50,485 nt of DNA from positions 1 to 50,485 of IMG/VR virus record IMGVR_UViG_3300031566_000058. One strand, given 5' to 3'. Under the pieces are notes generated by a model. That model had not been told where the DNA came from. It ran no database searches and saw only the letters and a program-made list of their open reading frames with translations. Both the position numbers and the translations under genes were made by a program. Numbering within the stretch: position 1 is the first letter of the stretch; the number at the start of each line of letters is the position of its first letter. The DNA comes from a virus. This document shows, piece by piece, positions 39,187 to 49,316 of this stretch.

Positions 39187-39642
39187 TTATGGTTCAACAG
39201 CCTGCAGCTCGCAATCTTCAAGGGTAATCGAATGGGTATCAGTACACGATCTGTCCGTTACAAGATCCCACACGGCTATTACCTGCCGGTTCGCAATCGT
39301 TCCGTTGTCATCGGTCAATATTGCGTACCTCGCTCCATCGCCGGAATCCGGTATCGGCCCACCCGATGCCGTCCAGGCAAGGTCTTTTAGCTGGCACAAA
39401 GCCTTATCGCCGGTATCATCCTCAGTCATTGTGTCGAAGTCGGTATCATTCGGCGTTAATTGGTATCCGCCCGTTGTGTATCCGTTGCCGACGGCGATTT
39501 CCGTAAGCTCGCCTAGTGTATTTGTTTTAACCGTTGGAGCAACCGCGGCAGTTACCAAAGCCACATAAAGATTAGTAGGCATTGCAACTCTGGGAAACGC
39601 CCAAGCCAGCAGCAAAAACTTACCTCTGTTTGTCCAAATCAT
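39187..39642 (-). CDS. Tail fibre or tail-end protein
   Basis: 151 aa from ATG 39642 (AGGGAGG upstream). MIWTNRGKFLLLAWAFPRVA, then TNLYVALVTAAVAPTVKTNT matches small phage structural proteins with beta-rich domains that sit at the tail tip. It is the last gene of the tail operon. A receptor-binding role is plausible but unproven. Confidence 0.65.
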   Translation of the reverse strand: MIWTNRGKFLLLAWAFPRVAMPTNLYVALVTAAVAPTVKTNTLGELTEIAVGNGYTTGGYQLTPNDTDFDTMTEDDTGDKALCQLKDLAWTASGGPIPDSGDGARYAILTDDNGTIANRQVIAVWDLVTDRSCTDTHSITLEDCELQAVEP

Positions 39643-39656
39643 AATAAACCTCCCTG

Positions 39657-41228
39657 TCAAGTTATAACCACTGTCGGATCGACCCCGCTCAAAGCCACCT
39701 TCGCAACAAGATACTCATCGTCATATTCGGGATCGTCCACCGTATCGTCCCACCCTGTCGCCGGCGGCACACCGTACAGAGAATCCTTCATGCCGAATAT
39801 GTCTTCTGCGCAGTCGAACGAAACCTCACCGTCAGCCAGGGTACCGTAATGAGGCGCGATCACGCGAACAACCACCGAGACTATGCCCAGCGGCGGCCAT
39901 GCCAGCTTGAACACATCGCCCTTCATCAGGTGCGACATTGTCCGCTTGCCCTTGATTTTCATAGTCGCAGGGAAGGCCGATATCTGGTGCTGGTCCCGGG
40001 CCGCTAATTGCCCGGCCAGATCATCGTTGACGACGCCCGTGTAGCTGACGTTGTTCGGAATCAGCATTTCGTTCTGCGCACTGACCAGGGCCGTGTCATG
40101 GCTCGGTATCGAAACCGGCAAATTGTCGATCATGTTCCAGAATTTCGCATAAGTTACATCGGGAACTTTGTGGATCGTGCCTCGCGAAAAATCCTCGACG
40201 GTGTTAATGTCCGTTTTGTCGAATATTTCAAGGTCATCTATAACGAAATCGTCCCGAATAAGCTTTATTTCGAGCTGACCGGTCGAATGGTCCTCGCGAA
40301 TCACGGCGTTGATATACCGCAGGATATCCTTGACGTGGTCCTCAAGCGACTGATCGCCTTCCCATTTCGTACACAGCCCGAATCCTTCATCGTAAAGCGC
40401 GTCGGCAGCCGCCTTGAGCGTATCATCGTCGAAAACGTTCGTTGAATATCCAAGCCCCCACTCGGTATCGGTATAACACTCTCTGAGCCAGTGGATGGGA
40501 TTTATCTCGTAACTGCGAATAGTCGCCTTCGCCGGGTACCACTGCTCCTCGCCGCTCGTCAGGTGCGCCGTCCTCTTGACAAGGTACTTCCACTGCTTGG
40601 GCTGTGTCGACATGCCTACATATACCCGCCTCAATATCGCCGCGGTCAGGCCGCGATTGTATGACACATTCGCACCCTGCATGGTTTCGAGATAACTATT
40701 GAGCGTCTGGGCCGGCAGGCCGTACTGAAAATCGACCGTCCCCGTAATCCCGCCCTGGCCGATGATCATCGCATTGTGCTCTTTTATGCCGCCGTACAAT
40801 TCCGGCAAGTCGATCGGGGCAGAGGTCGCGGCGTCGGCGTTAAGAACCGTCTTGTCCGTACTGTCCGGCCAGACCACCAGATCGCCGACCTTGATCTGCA
40901 CGACACCGTCACAGAAACCCTGTGCCAAAATATGATGGGCGCCGTAATAATACCTGTTTATATAAACATATTGACCGTCCGTATCGGAAAGCCGGATTCC
41001 AATTGATTTGTTATGTATATCGCCGGACCAGGCGACAACCGGCGCCTCCTGCCAGCATGTGCCGGCTATAATAGGGAACTTAACACCTTCTTTTATTTCC
41101 GGAAAATCAAAAGTGTCCGGGTCGTACCTTATGTCTTTGGGGTCTTTTTTGGTGAGCTGGGCGATGCCGTATGATGCGCCCACCAATATTGCTACTTTAA
41201 CAAAATACCAAAAAATTGCTATAAACAT
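39657..41228 (-). CDS. Tail tip/hub protein (phage-tail-3-like)
   Basis: 523 aa. A hydrophobic N-terminal segment (FIAIFWYFVKVAILVGASYG) is followed by FDFPEIKEGVKFPIIAGTCW and a long beta-rich body typical of putative phage tail proteins placed after DUF2163-type genes. Regions such as DHVKDILRYINAVIREDHST resemble a hub domain of gpJ-like proteins. Probably forms the tail tip. Moderately supported by gene order. Confidence 0.72.
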   Translation of the reverse strand: MFIAIFWYFVKVAILVGASYGIAQLTKKDPKDIRYDPDTFDFPEIKEGVKFPIIAGTCWQEAPVVAWSGDIHNKSIGIRLSDTDGQYVYINRYYYGAHHILAQGFCDGVVQIKVGDLVVWPDSTDKTVLNADAATSAPIDLPELYGGIKEHNAMIIGQGGITGTVDFQYGLPAQTLNSYLETMQGANVSYNRGLTAAILRRVYVGMSTQPKQWKYLVKRTAHLTSGEEQWYPAKATIRSYEINPIHWLRECYTDTEWGLGYSTNVFDDDTLKAAADALYDEGFGLCTKWEGDQSLEDHVKDILRYINAVIREDHSTGQLEIKLIRDDFVIDDLEIFDKTDINTVEDFSRGTIHKVPDVTYAKFWNMIDNLPVSIPSHDTALVSAQNEMLIPNNVSYTGVVNDDLAGQLAARDQHQISAFPATMKIKGKRTMSHLMKGDVFKLAWPPLGIVSVVVRVIAPHYGTLADGEVSFDCAEDIFGMKDSLYGVPPATGWDDTVDDPEYDDEYLVAKVALSGVDPTVVIT

Positions 41229-41235
41229 AAAATTC

Positions 41236-42030
41236 TCAGTAAATCAGATTGCCGGCGTAAAGATTCTTCGCCGGCAGAAATTCCTGGCCGCCGTAATTTG
41301 GTTTGTTTGAATAAGCTTCACAAGCTGTCGGCGTATGCTCGCAGCCGGGGTACGCCGAAAACTCATCGCCCGCCGCAACGGCCGAGCCGAACGGCCGGTT
41401 AATCGTTATGGTAACCCCCGTATGCGAAATGATTGTCCGCCTGGCCGAGCCGACCACGATTTCGCCGCCGTGACCGAAATCATACGCGCTTGCCCCGAAC
41501 TCCGTCGCCGTAATAGTAATCCCATCTATCGTATCGATCGTATCGATGATCTTGTACGCTTCTTTGTTGAGTCCGCAGCGATAGCCGAACAGCTTATGAC
41601 CGCAGAGCCTCATGCACCGCCTGCGGCCGCCGACGAAAGGCAGGTCCGAACTTCTCGGCTCGAAATAACACGTGGGCACGGCGTTGCCGTCGAATTTCAC
41701 GTTAGTCAAAAACCCCCTGAAACAAGTTGTAAAAAATGTGCTGTGTCCCCTGTAGCTTGTCAGTGTAACTTCCTCTTCCGGAACGCCGGCGACGCATATA
41801 GCCCCGAGCGCGTGACCTTTCGGCAATTTTAACTCGACGCCGTCCTTCGGTATTTCGCCCGTCTGCTCTATTTCGCTTTGCTTGCATGTCACAAATTCGT
41901 AGGTATGGCCGAGAAATTCTTTGTCCTCGGGACCGCTGGTGATTCGCCAATGCGTAAGCCCCATAGCGATATCGAACAGCTCTACCGGCCTGCCTTCCGC
42001 TGCGGATTGTTCGTAATCTTCGTATGTCAT
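41236..42030 (-). CDS. Phage_BR0599/DUF2163-like tail protein
   Basis: 264 aa. The C-terminal signature CEHTPTACEAYSNKPNYGGQ, then a Cys pattern upstream (RRRCMRLCGHKLFGYRC) fit the DUF2163/BR0599 family found in tail tips between distal tail proteins and peptidase or hub genes. Start overlaps the previous stop (ATGA). In related phages an NlpC/P60 gene usually follows; here none is seen. Confidence 0.82.
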   Translation of the reverse strand: MTYEDYEQSAAEGRPVELFDIAMGLTHWRITSGPEDKEFLGHTYEFVTCKQSEIEQTGEIPKDGVELKLPKGHALGAICVAGVPEEEVTLTSYRGHSTFFTTCFRGFLTNVKFDGNAVPTCYFEPRSSDLPFVGGRRRCMRLCGHKLFGYRCGLNKEAYKIIDTIDTIDGITITATEFGASAYDFGHGGEIVVGSARRTIISHTGVTITINRPFGSAVAAGDEFSAYPGCEHTPTACEAYSNKPNYGGQEFLPAKNLYAGNLIY

Positions 42031-43709
42031 GCCTTCACCGCATGTAGCTGCGTATCGCAGACAAGCTCATGAGCCCCATTCCAAACAAACTCTACCTCAT
42101 CGCCCGCCCGCCTCAGCTTGTCCAGCCAGGATATCACGCAATCGCCCGGCTCCACCGCCATATCCAGATCGCTGTCGATTGATATGATCTCCACGGCCCC
42201 CGATTTGACTATCCCCGTGACCTCCCTGTAAAGCTGCGTGCCGTCCGGAAATATGAAGGCGATATCGGTCCGCAAATCATTGACGCCCATATTGTCGGCA
42301 AGCCCGATGTTCTCGATGTTAAAGCTCGTATCGGCCGCCCCGAACCCTTCCGCAAGGACCATATCTTCCTTGTGTGTCGCCACGTAAAACGTTCCCTGCT
42401 GCCCGAGCAGCGAATGAATGAATTTCCGGAAATCCCAGCAAGCGGCCTTCGTGTCCTTGTGAAACAAATGGGACTGAATGTAGATATTGAAATCGCTGTC
42501 CGAAAAGAAGTCGAAATCGCCCGCCTTATAGTCCTGCAGATAAGCATCGGCATCGGATGATTTGCTTTGAGTCGGATCGACGGCCGTTGCCTCGGTAAGA
42601 ACCGGCAGGCCCTTGTAGGTAGTCGCCGGCGTGAAGCCCGTCAGCAGAATATTGTCCTTGACCGCAAACGAAAAATCAGAGACGGCCAGCCCCGTCGAAT
42701 GTCCCTTGCGTTTGCTCGAAGCGTCCATCTGTGCGGTCCGTACAGGCATTATGAGCTTAGTGCCTGTAAACGTATTCTGTACCGGGTTCGACAGCGTAAG
42801 GCTTCCCTCGGCAACCGTATCGACCTGGACCACTTCGCAACTATCCTCGGACTGCCAGATGGCGGCCAGGCTGTCGTCTCTGAAGTCGGCATTTGTCGTA
42901 TCGACCGTGATAGCCATATCGGTAGCATTGATCGCCCCGGTATGCACAACCAGCTCAGGCCACACCGGAAGCCCGAAAGAACGTTTCTGCCACGAGAACA
43001 GCATGGCATCGAGTCTTGCCTGCTGCTTTTCGCTCTCCATCATAACGGAAAATCGGAAGCCCTGCCGCGGTATCGGCCGTATAGACATGCGCTGCTCCGA
43101 GCCGTCCCTGCCGACAAGCACGTCGGTCAGGAAAGCCAGGGTTTCTTTTAACGGCCGCTGAGGACGCCACGGAAACAATATCACCCTGGTCCCGGACAGC
43201 AAAACAATACAATCGTTCGCATCCGTAAACTCGAACGTGATCGAGCCTTCGAACGTAGGGCTGCCCCCCTCGAACGGAACCTCTATTGTGAACGTAGTGT
43301 ATTCGAGCGCATCAAGATTGAAAGGCGTCGCCAGTCCCGTCAAGTCCCATTCATCGCCGTTTACCTCAACGATATCCGAGCACGTTTTTTGAACGAAGTA
43401 AGCGTTCCAAACAATAATCTCATCGGTTATCAGGGTGACTATTGCTCCGAAATGCAGCGTAGCCGGCATGACATGGATTCGGTAATAGTAATCGTCAAGG
43501 AAGGAATCGACCTTCGTGCCCGTCCGGGCCCGCTCGATCTGCTCGACGGGCAGGTAGTTATGCCACGAAACTGATCCAAGTGGAATGACCGACTCCAGCA
43601 TACACACATCCACAGGGCTGACTACGGTATTGTCGATAATGGTTGCCGAGCAGCGCAAAGTGTCCTCGACAAAAATGGGCGGTGTCAATATTCCTGTCCA
43701 TGTGGCCAT
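42027..43709 (-). CDS. Distal tail or baseplate structural protein
   Basis: 560 aa; beta-rich throughout, with ERARTGTKVDSFLDDYYYRI, then FPWRPQRPLKETLAFLTDVL. Position between receptor-type proteins and the DUF2163 gene is that of the distal tail protein (DUF2460 family in other phages), but the sequence is too long for a simple DUF2460 and only the order supports this. Starts TAATGG against the next gene. Confidence 0.65.
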   Translation of the reverse strand: MATWTGILTPPIFVEDTLRCSATIIDNTVVSPVDVCMLESVIPLGSVSWHNYLPVEQIERARTGTKVDSFLDDYYYRIHVMPATLHFGAIVTLITDEIIVWNAYFVQKTCSDIVEVNGDEWDLTGLATPFNLDALEYTTFTIEVPFEGGSPTFEGSITFEFTDANDCIVLLSGTRVILFPWRPQRPLKETLAFLTDVLVGRDGSEQRMSIRPIPRQGFRFSVMMESEKQQARLDAMLFSWQKRSFGLPVWPELVVHTGAINATDMAITVDTTNADFRDDSLAAIWQSEDSCEVVQVDTVAEGSLTLSNPVQNTFTGTKLIMPVRTAQMDASSKRKGHSTGLAVSDFSFAVKDNILLTGFTPATTYKGLPVLTEATAVDPTQSKSSDADAYLQDYKAGDFDFFSDSDFNIYIQSHLFHKDTKAACWDFRKFIHSLLGQQGTFYVATHKEDMVLAEGFGAADTSFNIENIGLADNMGVNDLRTDIAFIFPDGTQLYREVTGIVKSGAVEIISIDSDLDMAVEPGDCVISWLDKLRRAGDEVEFVWNGAHELVCDTQLHAVKA

Positions 43710-44731
43710 TATTCATCTTTCAAAAACGCAAAACCAGAACCCACATTTACAGGGTCCGCTTCCAAGCTATCATCATGGAATGCGACCCACGTTTCGGCTC
43801 CGTACGTTATTTCCTCGCCAGAGTCATAGATAGTGACATTCAAATATCGCACACCTTCCGGCCAGCCTAACAGTGAGTAATTGTCGTCACTTCTTCTGAG
43901 AAGCGTATAAAGAGGACACATTGCAGACATCGCGTTATAAGCATCCGGGGAAAGCGAATAAAAGAATGAAGCTAATCCTCCTCTATGCTTTGTTGGTGAA
44001 TAATCACCAGCGCTTGGACATGGAAATATTATTTGATCATTCGCAGGAGCTACTCCGCCACGGCCCGATATTCTCCAACTTGCCACGCTATCAACGTTTA
44101 CATATACCGCTCCATTAAGTTCTCCTGTCTGTGAAGGCACGCTAACAAAGTACCTTGAATCATCGTAATTAAAAGTGCCCTGATAATCATACCAAGGTCT
44201 TCTGCTGCCCATCGAAGCCGTGAAGTATTGACCGCCGGTATAAGCTCCCTGTTTAACAAGCAAACCAAAACTCATAAACTGGAATTTTCCCGCTGTTATC
44301 TCGACCACGATATGGACCGACTCGCCGTTGAAAAAGAAATAATAAGCCGGAATCGCCGTTGTTGACATTGGCGACATTACATTGCCAAAAGATTTATCAC
44401 TTAAATCTGCATTTTCAGGATATCCCGGTTGAACATGCCAAAGTTCACCACCATCATACCCGGTCGATCCATTGACAATAAGACCTGTTACCGTACCATC
44501 CGCTCCTGAGTAATTATCTTCTGTGATTAAAGTCACTCCGGTTTCGGCAATGGCCGAACGAAAGTTGAAATACATAACAGTTGCGTCACCCGCTGTCTTA
44601 TGAACATGCAATCTATACCCGGCACCAACCGCTGAATGATCATCAACTGTCCAGCCCTCGGCCAGCAATGCAACCCGCAATTTATCCAACAGGTCATTCG
44701 GGCCCGTCGATGTTCCTGCGTAATATCCCAT
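43709..44731 (-). CDS. Tail structural protein, possible receptor-binding
   Basis: 340 aa. MGYYAGTSTGPNDLLDKLRV, then GWTVDD is a pattern seen at the start of several phage virion proteins in this tail location. Aromatic and Gly-rich beta body (YFFFNGESVHIVVEIT, RRPWYDYQGTFNYDD). The next gene has a similar beginning and ending, so they may be paralogues. Receptor binding is an inference. Confidence 0.62.
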   Translation of the reverse strand: MGYYAGTSTGPNDLLDKLRVALLAEGWTVDDHSAVGAGYRLHVHKTAGDATVMYFNFRSAIAETGVTLITEDNYSGADGTVTGLIVNGSTGYDGGELWHVQPGYPENADLSDKSFGNVMSPMSTTAIPAYYFFFNGESVHIVVEITAGKFQFMSFGLLVKQGAYTGGQYFTASMGSRRPWYDYQGTFNYDDSRYFVSVPSQTGELNGAVYVNVDSVASWRISGRGGVAPANDQIIFPCPSAGDYSPTKHRGGLASFFYSLSPDAYNAMSAMCPLYTLLRRSDDNYSLLGWPEGVRYLNVTIYDSGEEITYGAETWVAFHDDSLEADPVNVGSGFAFLKDE

Positions 44732-44737
44732 ATTTTA

Positions 44738-45985
44738 TTACTCCAGTAATAATGCCCAGAAATCGCTTCTGTCGGCGTTTGGCACTATAGGAAACGCCAC
44801 ATAGGTGTCACCGTCGATTATAAATGTATCCTCGGCCGCAATCCCGCCAAAGGCCGGTACTGCAAACACGCCTTGAAGTGGACCGAAAATATGTTTACTC
44901 GGATTGCCTATCATCGGTACCGCATTAAACACTGGATAACTTCCGTCGATGTTTTCTCGTAATTTAGTGCTGAATACATCCTGATAATATGATTCAAATT
45001 GATCTGAACAATTGTAAGGCCATACAATATTTGTATTCTGTAATGTGGAACCTGTTTTACCAAATATTTTTATCCAGCTTGTCCCCTGTAAAACCTTCAG
45101 TGTTGCGTAATCCTGAGTCGTATCAAATATTGACGCCGTACATACAGTCGCTGCGTTAGCGTAAGGATTAGCAAATCCGCGATGACTGGCATGAACTGAA
45201 CTATAACGATTATAAGCAACCGTTGCATCCGGACACGCCGCACCGCCAACAACCATCGGGTACGGAAACTGAGTCGGCAGGCCGTAAGGCAAAGCGAAGC
45301 CGAGATAACCGGCAGGATAAACCGTCGAGACTTTCGGCACAACAACGAATCGCCTGCCGTTGGCGACGAGCCAGTATTGAATCTTGCCCTGCCACAAAAG
45401 CAATCGGGCCATCCTGCCCTGAGTCAGTCCCGGCATGTACTGTAATTCAACATCCGAATAGCTCGTCATTCCGGCTATCCGCCAGTTGTAATAATCGTCA
45501 CCAGCCGATTCGACCGTCTGAATGGCCGAGTAAATCTCATCGGTCCCCGCCGTGCCCGGGCCCATCAGGATCAATTCGTAGCCGCCGGCGCCATCGTAAT
45601 CGGTATCGTACCGCATGGCCGTATATAACTCGGTCGCACCCAAACCATCGGCAACGTCGAACGTGAACGAATCGGTAGCGACAAACGCCGTATCGCCCGC
45701 GATTATTGTAAACGCAACTATCCCGTTATCGTAAGGCGTCCCGACCGTAGCCGCCGCCTGGGCCCCCGAAACAGATCCGGTGACAGTAAAGTTAGTAGCC
45801 GATGTCGCCGTAAGCGTCCAGGTCTCATCCACAGGGCTCGTACTGGCCCGCTCTGCCGAGACGTAGCCATCACCCGTATTGGCACCCGCTGCGATATCAT
45901 AGGCCATCTTGGCGTCGCACAGGAAGCCCTTGACCGCTATCAGTAAATTCTTATGACCGTCTGCATATCCGATTTTGAAAGCCAT
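44738..45985 (-). CDS. Tail structural protein, paralogue-like
   Basis: 415 aa, ATG with AGGTGAA. An N-terminal DGHKNLLIAVKGFLCDAKM is followed by a beta module (TLTATSATNFTVTGSVSGAQ) and a body like the neighbour (FVVVPKVSTVYPAGYLGFAL). The end (DTYVAFPIVPN) resembles the end of the 340-aa gene (ETWVAFHDDS). Likely a virion protein of the tail tip or fibre. Confidence 0.63.
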   Translation of the reverse strand: MAFKIGYADGHKNLLIAVKGFLCDAKMAYDIAAGANTGDGYVSAERASTSPVDETWTLTATSATNFTVTGSVSGAQAAATVGTPYDNGIVAFTIIAGDTAFVATDSFTFDVADGLGATELYTAMRYDTDYDGAGGYELILMGPGTAGTDEIYSAIQTVESAGDDYYNWRIAGMTSYSDVELQYMPGLTQGRMARLLLWQGKIQYWLVANGRRFVVVPKVSTVYPAGYLGFALPYGLPTQFPYPMVVGGAACPDATVAYNRYSSVHASHRGFANPYANAATVCTASIFDTTQDYATLKVLQGTSWIKIFGKTGSTLQNTNIVWPYNCSDQFESYYQDVFSTKLRENIDGSYPVFNAVPMIGNPSKHIFGPLQGVFAVPAFGGIAAEDTFIIDGDTYVAFPIVPNADRSDFWALLLE

Positions 45986-45992
45986 ATCAATT

Positions 45993-48518
45993 TCACCTTA
46001 ACAAATTCCGGTTACGGATTGCGTGTTGGATGAAAACTTTCTCGCCCTCTTTGCTTTTCATTTCCTCAATTATTGCTTGCCGTCGGTCATCCACGATAAT
46101 ACTTCTGACGTGAACCTCAATCGGCCGATCTGTTTTTTGTGTGCCCCCGGCCCCTTTCGGAATCACCCTTTCTCCTCTCTGCAGGATCGCCGGCACTTCA
46201 TCGGACCCTAAATGAAATCTCGGCGCGTTCGCGAACGTCCCGAACGGAACCGGCTTTCTGACACCGTCAATACCGGCTATACCGCCGCCGTGCAGAAAAT
46301 ACGGATTGCCTCCGCCCGCCGCCGATCCGCCTGCGGTTATCATACTACCGCCGCCAGGACCATAAAAGCCAAGCCCACTCAGAGTACCATACATTATTGA
46401 CTCAGCAAGCATCTGTGACGCCATCCTCGAAAAAGCTCTGCCAATATCCTGAGCAAAGCCTGTCATCGCATCCTTGAAGCTTGCACCTTCGGAAATCATT
46501 GAATCAAAAGAGTTGGCCATAGAATATTCAATGGACGCCGCCGCATCCGCCCACTTTTTCGGCATGTCACCCACTCTTTTTTCAAGATCGTCAAAATAGT
46601 CATCCAATGAATTTTTTTCATTCTGGTAAGAGTCTTCACTCAATTTTTCAAGCTGATCGTAGTACCAACTATTAAGCAGGGCTTTGTCGTCTATGAATTT
46701 AGAATATTCGTCATATTGCAGATCGATAAGTGCCTTCTGCGCATTGTAATAATCATCCCCAAACTCTCCCATGTCACGGTACATATCCGCCGTTATTCGT
46801 GTCCGTTGATATGCCAGATCGTTTGCGGCTTTTGTGGCCTCGTCATTTATCTGTATATCTTCTTTTGTAATATTACCAACTGCTTTTAAGGCTTCGCTAT
46901 ATCGTAAAGTTTCTCTCGTAATCCCCGGAAGCTTTTCGAGCCAATTGTCGGCATCCATCGCAAATTGCTGAAAAGGCGAAAGGTTTGTATAGTCCCTTGA
47001 TCCGGACTCCTGAAATATGCGGTCAATTTCATCTTTCGTCTGTTGCGTAATTTGCTTGAGCCTCGAAGTATCAGGCTTGTATTCTATAAGCGGATAAGCC
47101 TCTTCCAAAACAGGCTGAAAGTACCCGGTAGATAATTTTTCGGAAGCCTTCTGGGATGCTCTTTGACGTATAGCCGCCTCAGCTTCTTTGGTTATGCCTC
47201 CTGAATATTCCATCTGTGCGAGAAATTCATTTATGAGGCGTCTATGCTCTAAGCCCTGTGCTATTCCTCGCTTTACCCATATACTGATATTGCTGCCCAG
47301 AGGCAAAAAGATATCTTCTAACACAACCATCAATGACTTGCCAAAGCCCCTGAACAATTCAAGCGACACATCGAGGCCAAGCTTTATTCCAGCCTTCCAG
47401 TCATTCCGCATAAATTCAATGAATCCGCTCAGCTTATCCGCCGCCTTCTCAGCATATTCAATAATTTTTTCTTTATGCTTAAGAATGAGTTCGGTCAATT
47501 CAGTCATTTGACCGGCGAATTCCTCGCCAACCTCAACTGATACAATCTTTACGAGTTGCCAGAGACGTCGAAATCTTTGTGCGAGAATGTTCGTATTTTT
47601 TCCAAACGCCTCCTGCGTCATACCTGCGGATCTCATAGCTTGCTCATAATCATCGAGATATCCTTTCTGGTCTTGAATAAGTTTACTTATTGATGTTCTC
47701 GCTTCAACCTCAGTAAACATATCATTTATAGTCGATACGGAAAGTACGCTGAGCTCTTTCAGTACGCCAGAAAGGCCCTTGGCCGCCAGGGCTTCTGTTG
47801 ATAATACAATGCCGTGTTTAGCTGCTAATTCAACAGCTTGCTCCTGTTTTCCCTGTAGCGCAATAATGCCCTGCCTTAATCCCGTTATGGCTTCATCTGT
47901 GCTTATGCCGCCGCGTGTTATTGTGGCTAAGGCGGCAGATACTTCCTCAAGAGCCACACCCGCACCTGATGATATTGCAGTCACCCGGCCTATAGCTGGA
48001 GCCAATTGAGCAAAAGTTGTTTGTCCTTTGTAAACAGTGCTGAACAAAATATCAGAAACACGACTTGCCTTGTCGGCAGCAAGACCATAAGCATTTAAGA
48101 TTCCGGTTATTGCATAGGTCGCTGTCCCCGTATCTGTTATGCCGGCCTTCGCTGAACGGACTGCTACATCGAGAACCTCGATAGCCTTATCTGCTGAAAT
48201 TGAGGCCGAAAGAATGTTATACAGACCTTCGGATAGGGTTTTTGTCCCTTCTCCGAATTCTATAGCCATGCCCTTTATCGCCTTCGAATAAGCCGGCATG
48301 TATCTCATGGTCTGTTCGTTTAGCATGGTACTGACTTGTGCCATTTGCTCTTCGAAGCTGGAAAATGCCTTAATCGAAAGGCCCATATAAGCCGTTATGG
48401 CAAGCATGGCTCGCTTGGCGCTTCGCGATACTTTAGACATTGCCCTATCAAAATCCATAACGCCGGCATGAGCGCCGCTTGAATCAACCTTCAATCGTAA
48501 TGATGCTACATCTGCCAA
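45993..48518 (-). CDS. Tail tape measure protein
   Basis: 841 aa from a TTG start with AAGGG upstream. N-terminal TP901-type region (FSSFEEQMAQVSTMLNEQTM, ITDTGTATYAITGILNAYGL), long helical middle, and a C-terminal region with Gly-rich stretches (GGGSMITAGGSAAGGGNPYF) like the end of lambda-type tape measure proteins. It sets tail length (about 120 nm expected by the usual 0.15 nm per residue rule). Placed after the chaperone pair as normal. Confidence 0.9.
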   Translation of the reverse strand: MADVASLRLKVDSSGAHAGVMDFDRAMSKVSRSAKRAMLAITAYMGLSIKAFSSFEEQMAQVSTMLNEQTMRYMPAYSKAIKGMAIEFGEGTKTLSEGLYNILSASISADKAIEVLDVAVRSAKAGITDTGTATYAITGILNAYGLAADKASRVSDILFSTVYKGQTTFAQLAPAIGRVTAISSGAGVALEEVSAALATITRGGISTDEAITGLRQGIIALQGKQEQAVELAAKHGIVLSTEALAAKGLSGVLKELSVLSVSTINDMFTEVEARTSISKLIQDQKGYLDDYEQAMRSAGMTQEAFGKNTNILAQRFRRLWQLVKIVSVEVGEEFAGQMTELTELILKHKEKIIEYAEKAADKLSGFIEFMRNDWKAGIKLGLDVSLELFRGFGKSLMVVLEDIFLPLGSNISIWVKRGIAQGLEHRRLINEFLAQMEYSGGITKEAEAAIRQRASQKASEKLSTGYFQPVLEEAYPLIEYKPDTSRLKQITQQTKDEIDRIFQESGSRDYTNLSPFQQFAMDADNWLEKLPGITRETLRYSEALKAVGNITKEDIQINDEATKAANDLAYQRTRITADMYRDMGEFGDDYYNAQKALIDLQYDEYSKFIDDKALLNSWYYDQLEKLSEDSYQNEKNSLDDYFDDLEKRVGDMPKKWADAAASIEYSMANSFDSMISEGASFKDAMTGFAQDIGRAFSRMASQMLAESIMYGTLSGLGFYGPGGGSMITAGGSAAGGGNPYFLHGGGIAGIDGVRKPVPFGTFANAPRFHLGSDEVPAILQRGERVIPKGAGGTQKTDRPIEVHVRSIIVDDRRQAIIEEMKSKEGEKVFIQHAIRNRNLLR

Positions 48519-48522
48519 ATCA

Positions 48523-49241
48523 TTATCCCTTCTCGTTTTGCTCGCTTGCCCAATTCAACCATACCTTATCCATACTCTTTATCAGCTTGAGGTATTCAAG
48601 GCGGTCCGCAACAGCGATACCATAAAGCCCTGATATTTTGATAATCTCTCCGGCCAAAAGTGGACATGGGCCGAAACCGTATTGCCTGCATTCATTGATT
48701 TGCCAAAACGATTCCCACACATACTCAAGGTCCTCGTAAAGCTCCGGCATATTGTCGAGGGCCGGGGTCGATTTGCCCGCCTCGCTTCGAGCTTTCAGGA
48801 ATTCAATATCATTGCCCCAGGCTAACTGCCACCTGAGACAATCGCAGAGTTTTTTCCCGACGCCTTCTGAAACTCCTTGCGGAACCATTCTTTTTCATCT
48901 GCACTGCCCAAAACGAAAATAGGCATATCCGGAAGAAGTTCGAATATCCTTAAAGCTTCTTTGGGGCTGAAACTTAGCTGCTTACCGTTCTCTGTCAAGT
49001 TCTTCCACCCCTTAAGCAAATGCTTTGCTATGGCAGGCTTGATGATTTCGACACGCTCTGTAAACTCTATCCCTTTCGTCCTAATTTTCTGGCGATAGGG
49101 CTCTAATAAATCGGAACATGCCTTGCGAAATTCCTGAGAATTTGTATTGCCTATTAAGAGTTCGGTATCGAGATCATATTTAACCCATACGCCCTTATCC
49201 TGCTTATCGGGATCGAGCATTAGTTGCTGAATATCAGCCAT
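48523..49241 (-). CDS. Tail assembly chaperone frameshift product (G-GT type)
   Basis: The upstream frame is 49241-48822 (139 aa). In it the slippery heptamer A-AAA-AAC occurs (48855-48849, minus strand, zero-frame phasing ggA AAA AAC). A -1 slip there continues as CTC TGC GAT into the downstream frame ending at 48523. This would give a fused protein of 131 + 108 = 239 aa. Such fusions are the rule for tail chaperones just upstream of the tape measure gene. Confidence 0.85.
48822..49241 (-). CDS. Tail assembly chaperone, shorter (G-like)
   Basis: 139 aa, ATG with GAAAGGAAAGG. Helical after a short strand part (MADIQQLMLDPDKQDKGVWV). It ends SGKNSAIVSGGS, eight codons after the slippery site. 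Works with the frameshifted form to load the tape measure protein during tail assembly. Lies between tail tube and tape measure genes. Confidence 0.85.
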   Translation of the reverse strand: MADIQQLMLDPDKQDKGVWVKYDLDTELLIGNTNSQEFRKACSDLLEPYRQKIRTKGIEFTERVEIIKPAIAKHLLKGWKNLTENGKQLSFSPKEALRIFELLPDMPIFVLGSADEKEWFRKEFQKASGKNSAIVSGGS

Positions 49242-49316
49242 ACAAAAATCCTTTCCTTTCCACTGTTAACGAAACGCTGATAATTGCGCACACTGTTAAG
49301 TCGTTTCACAAATTGA

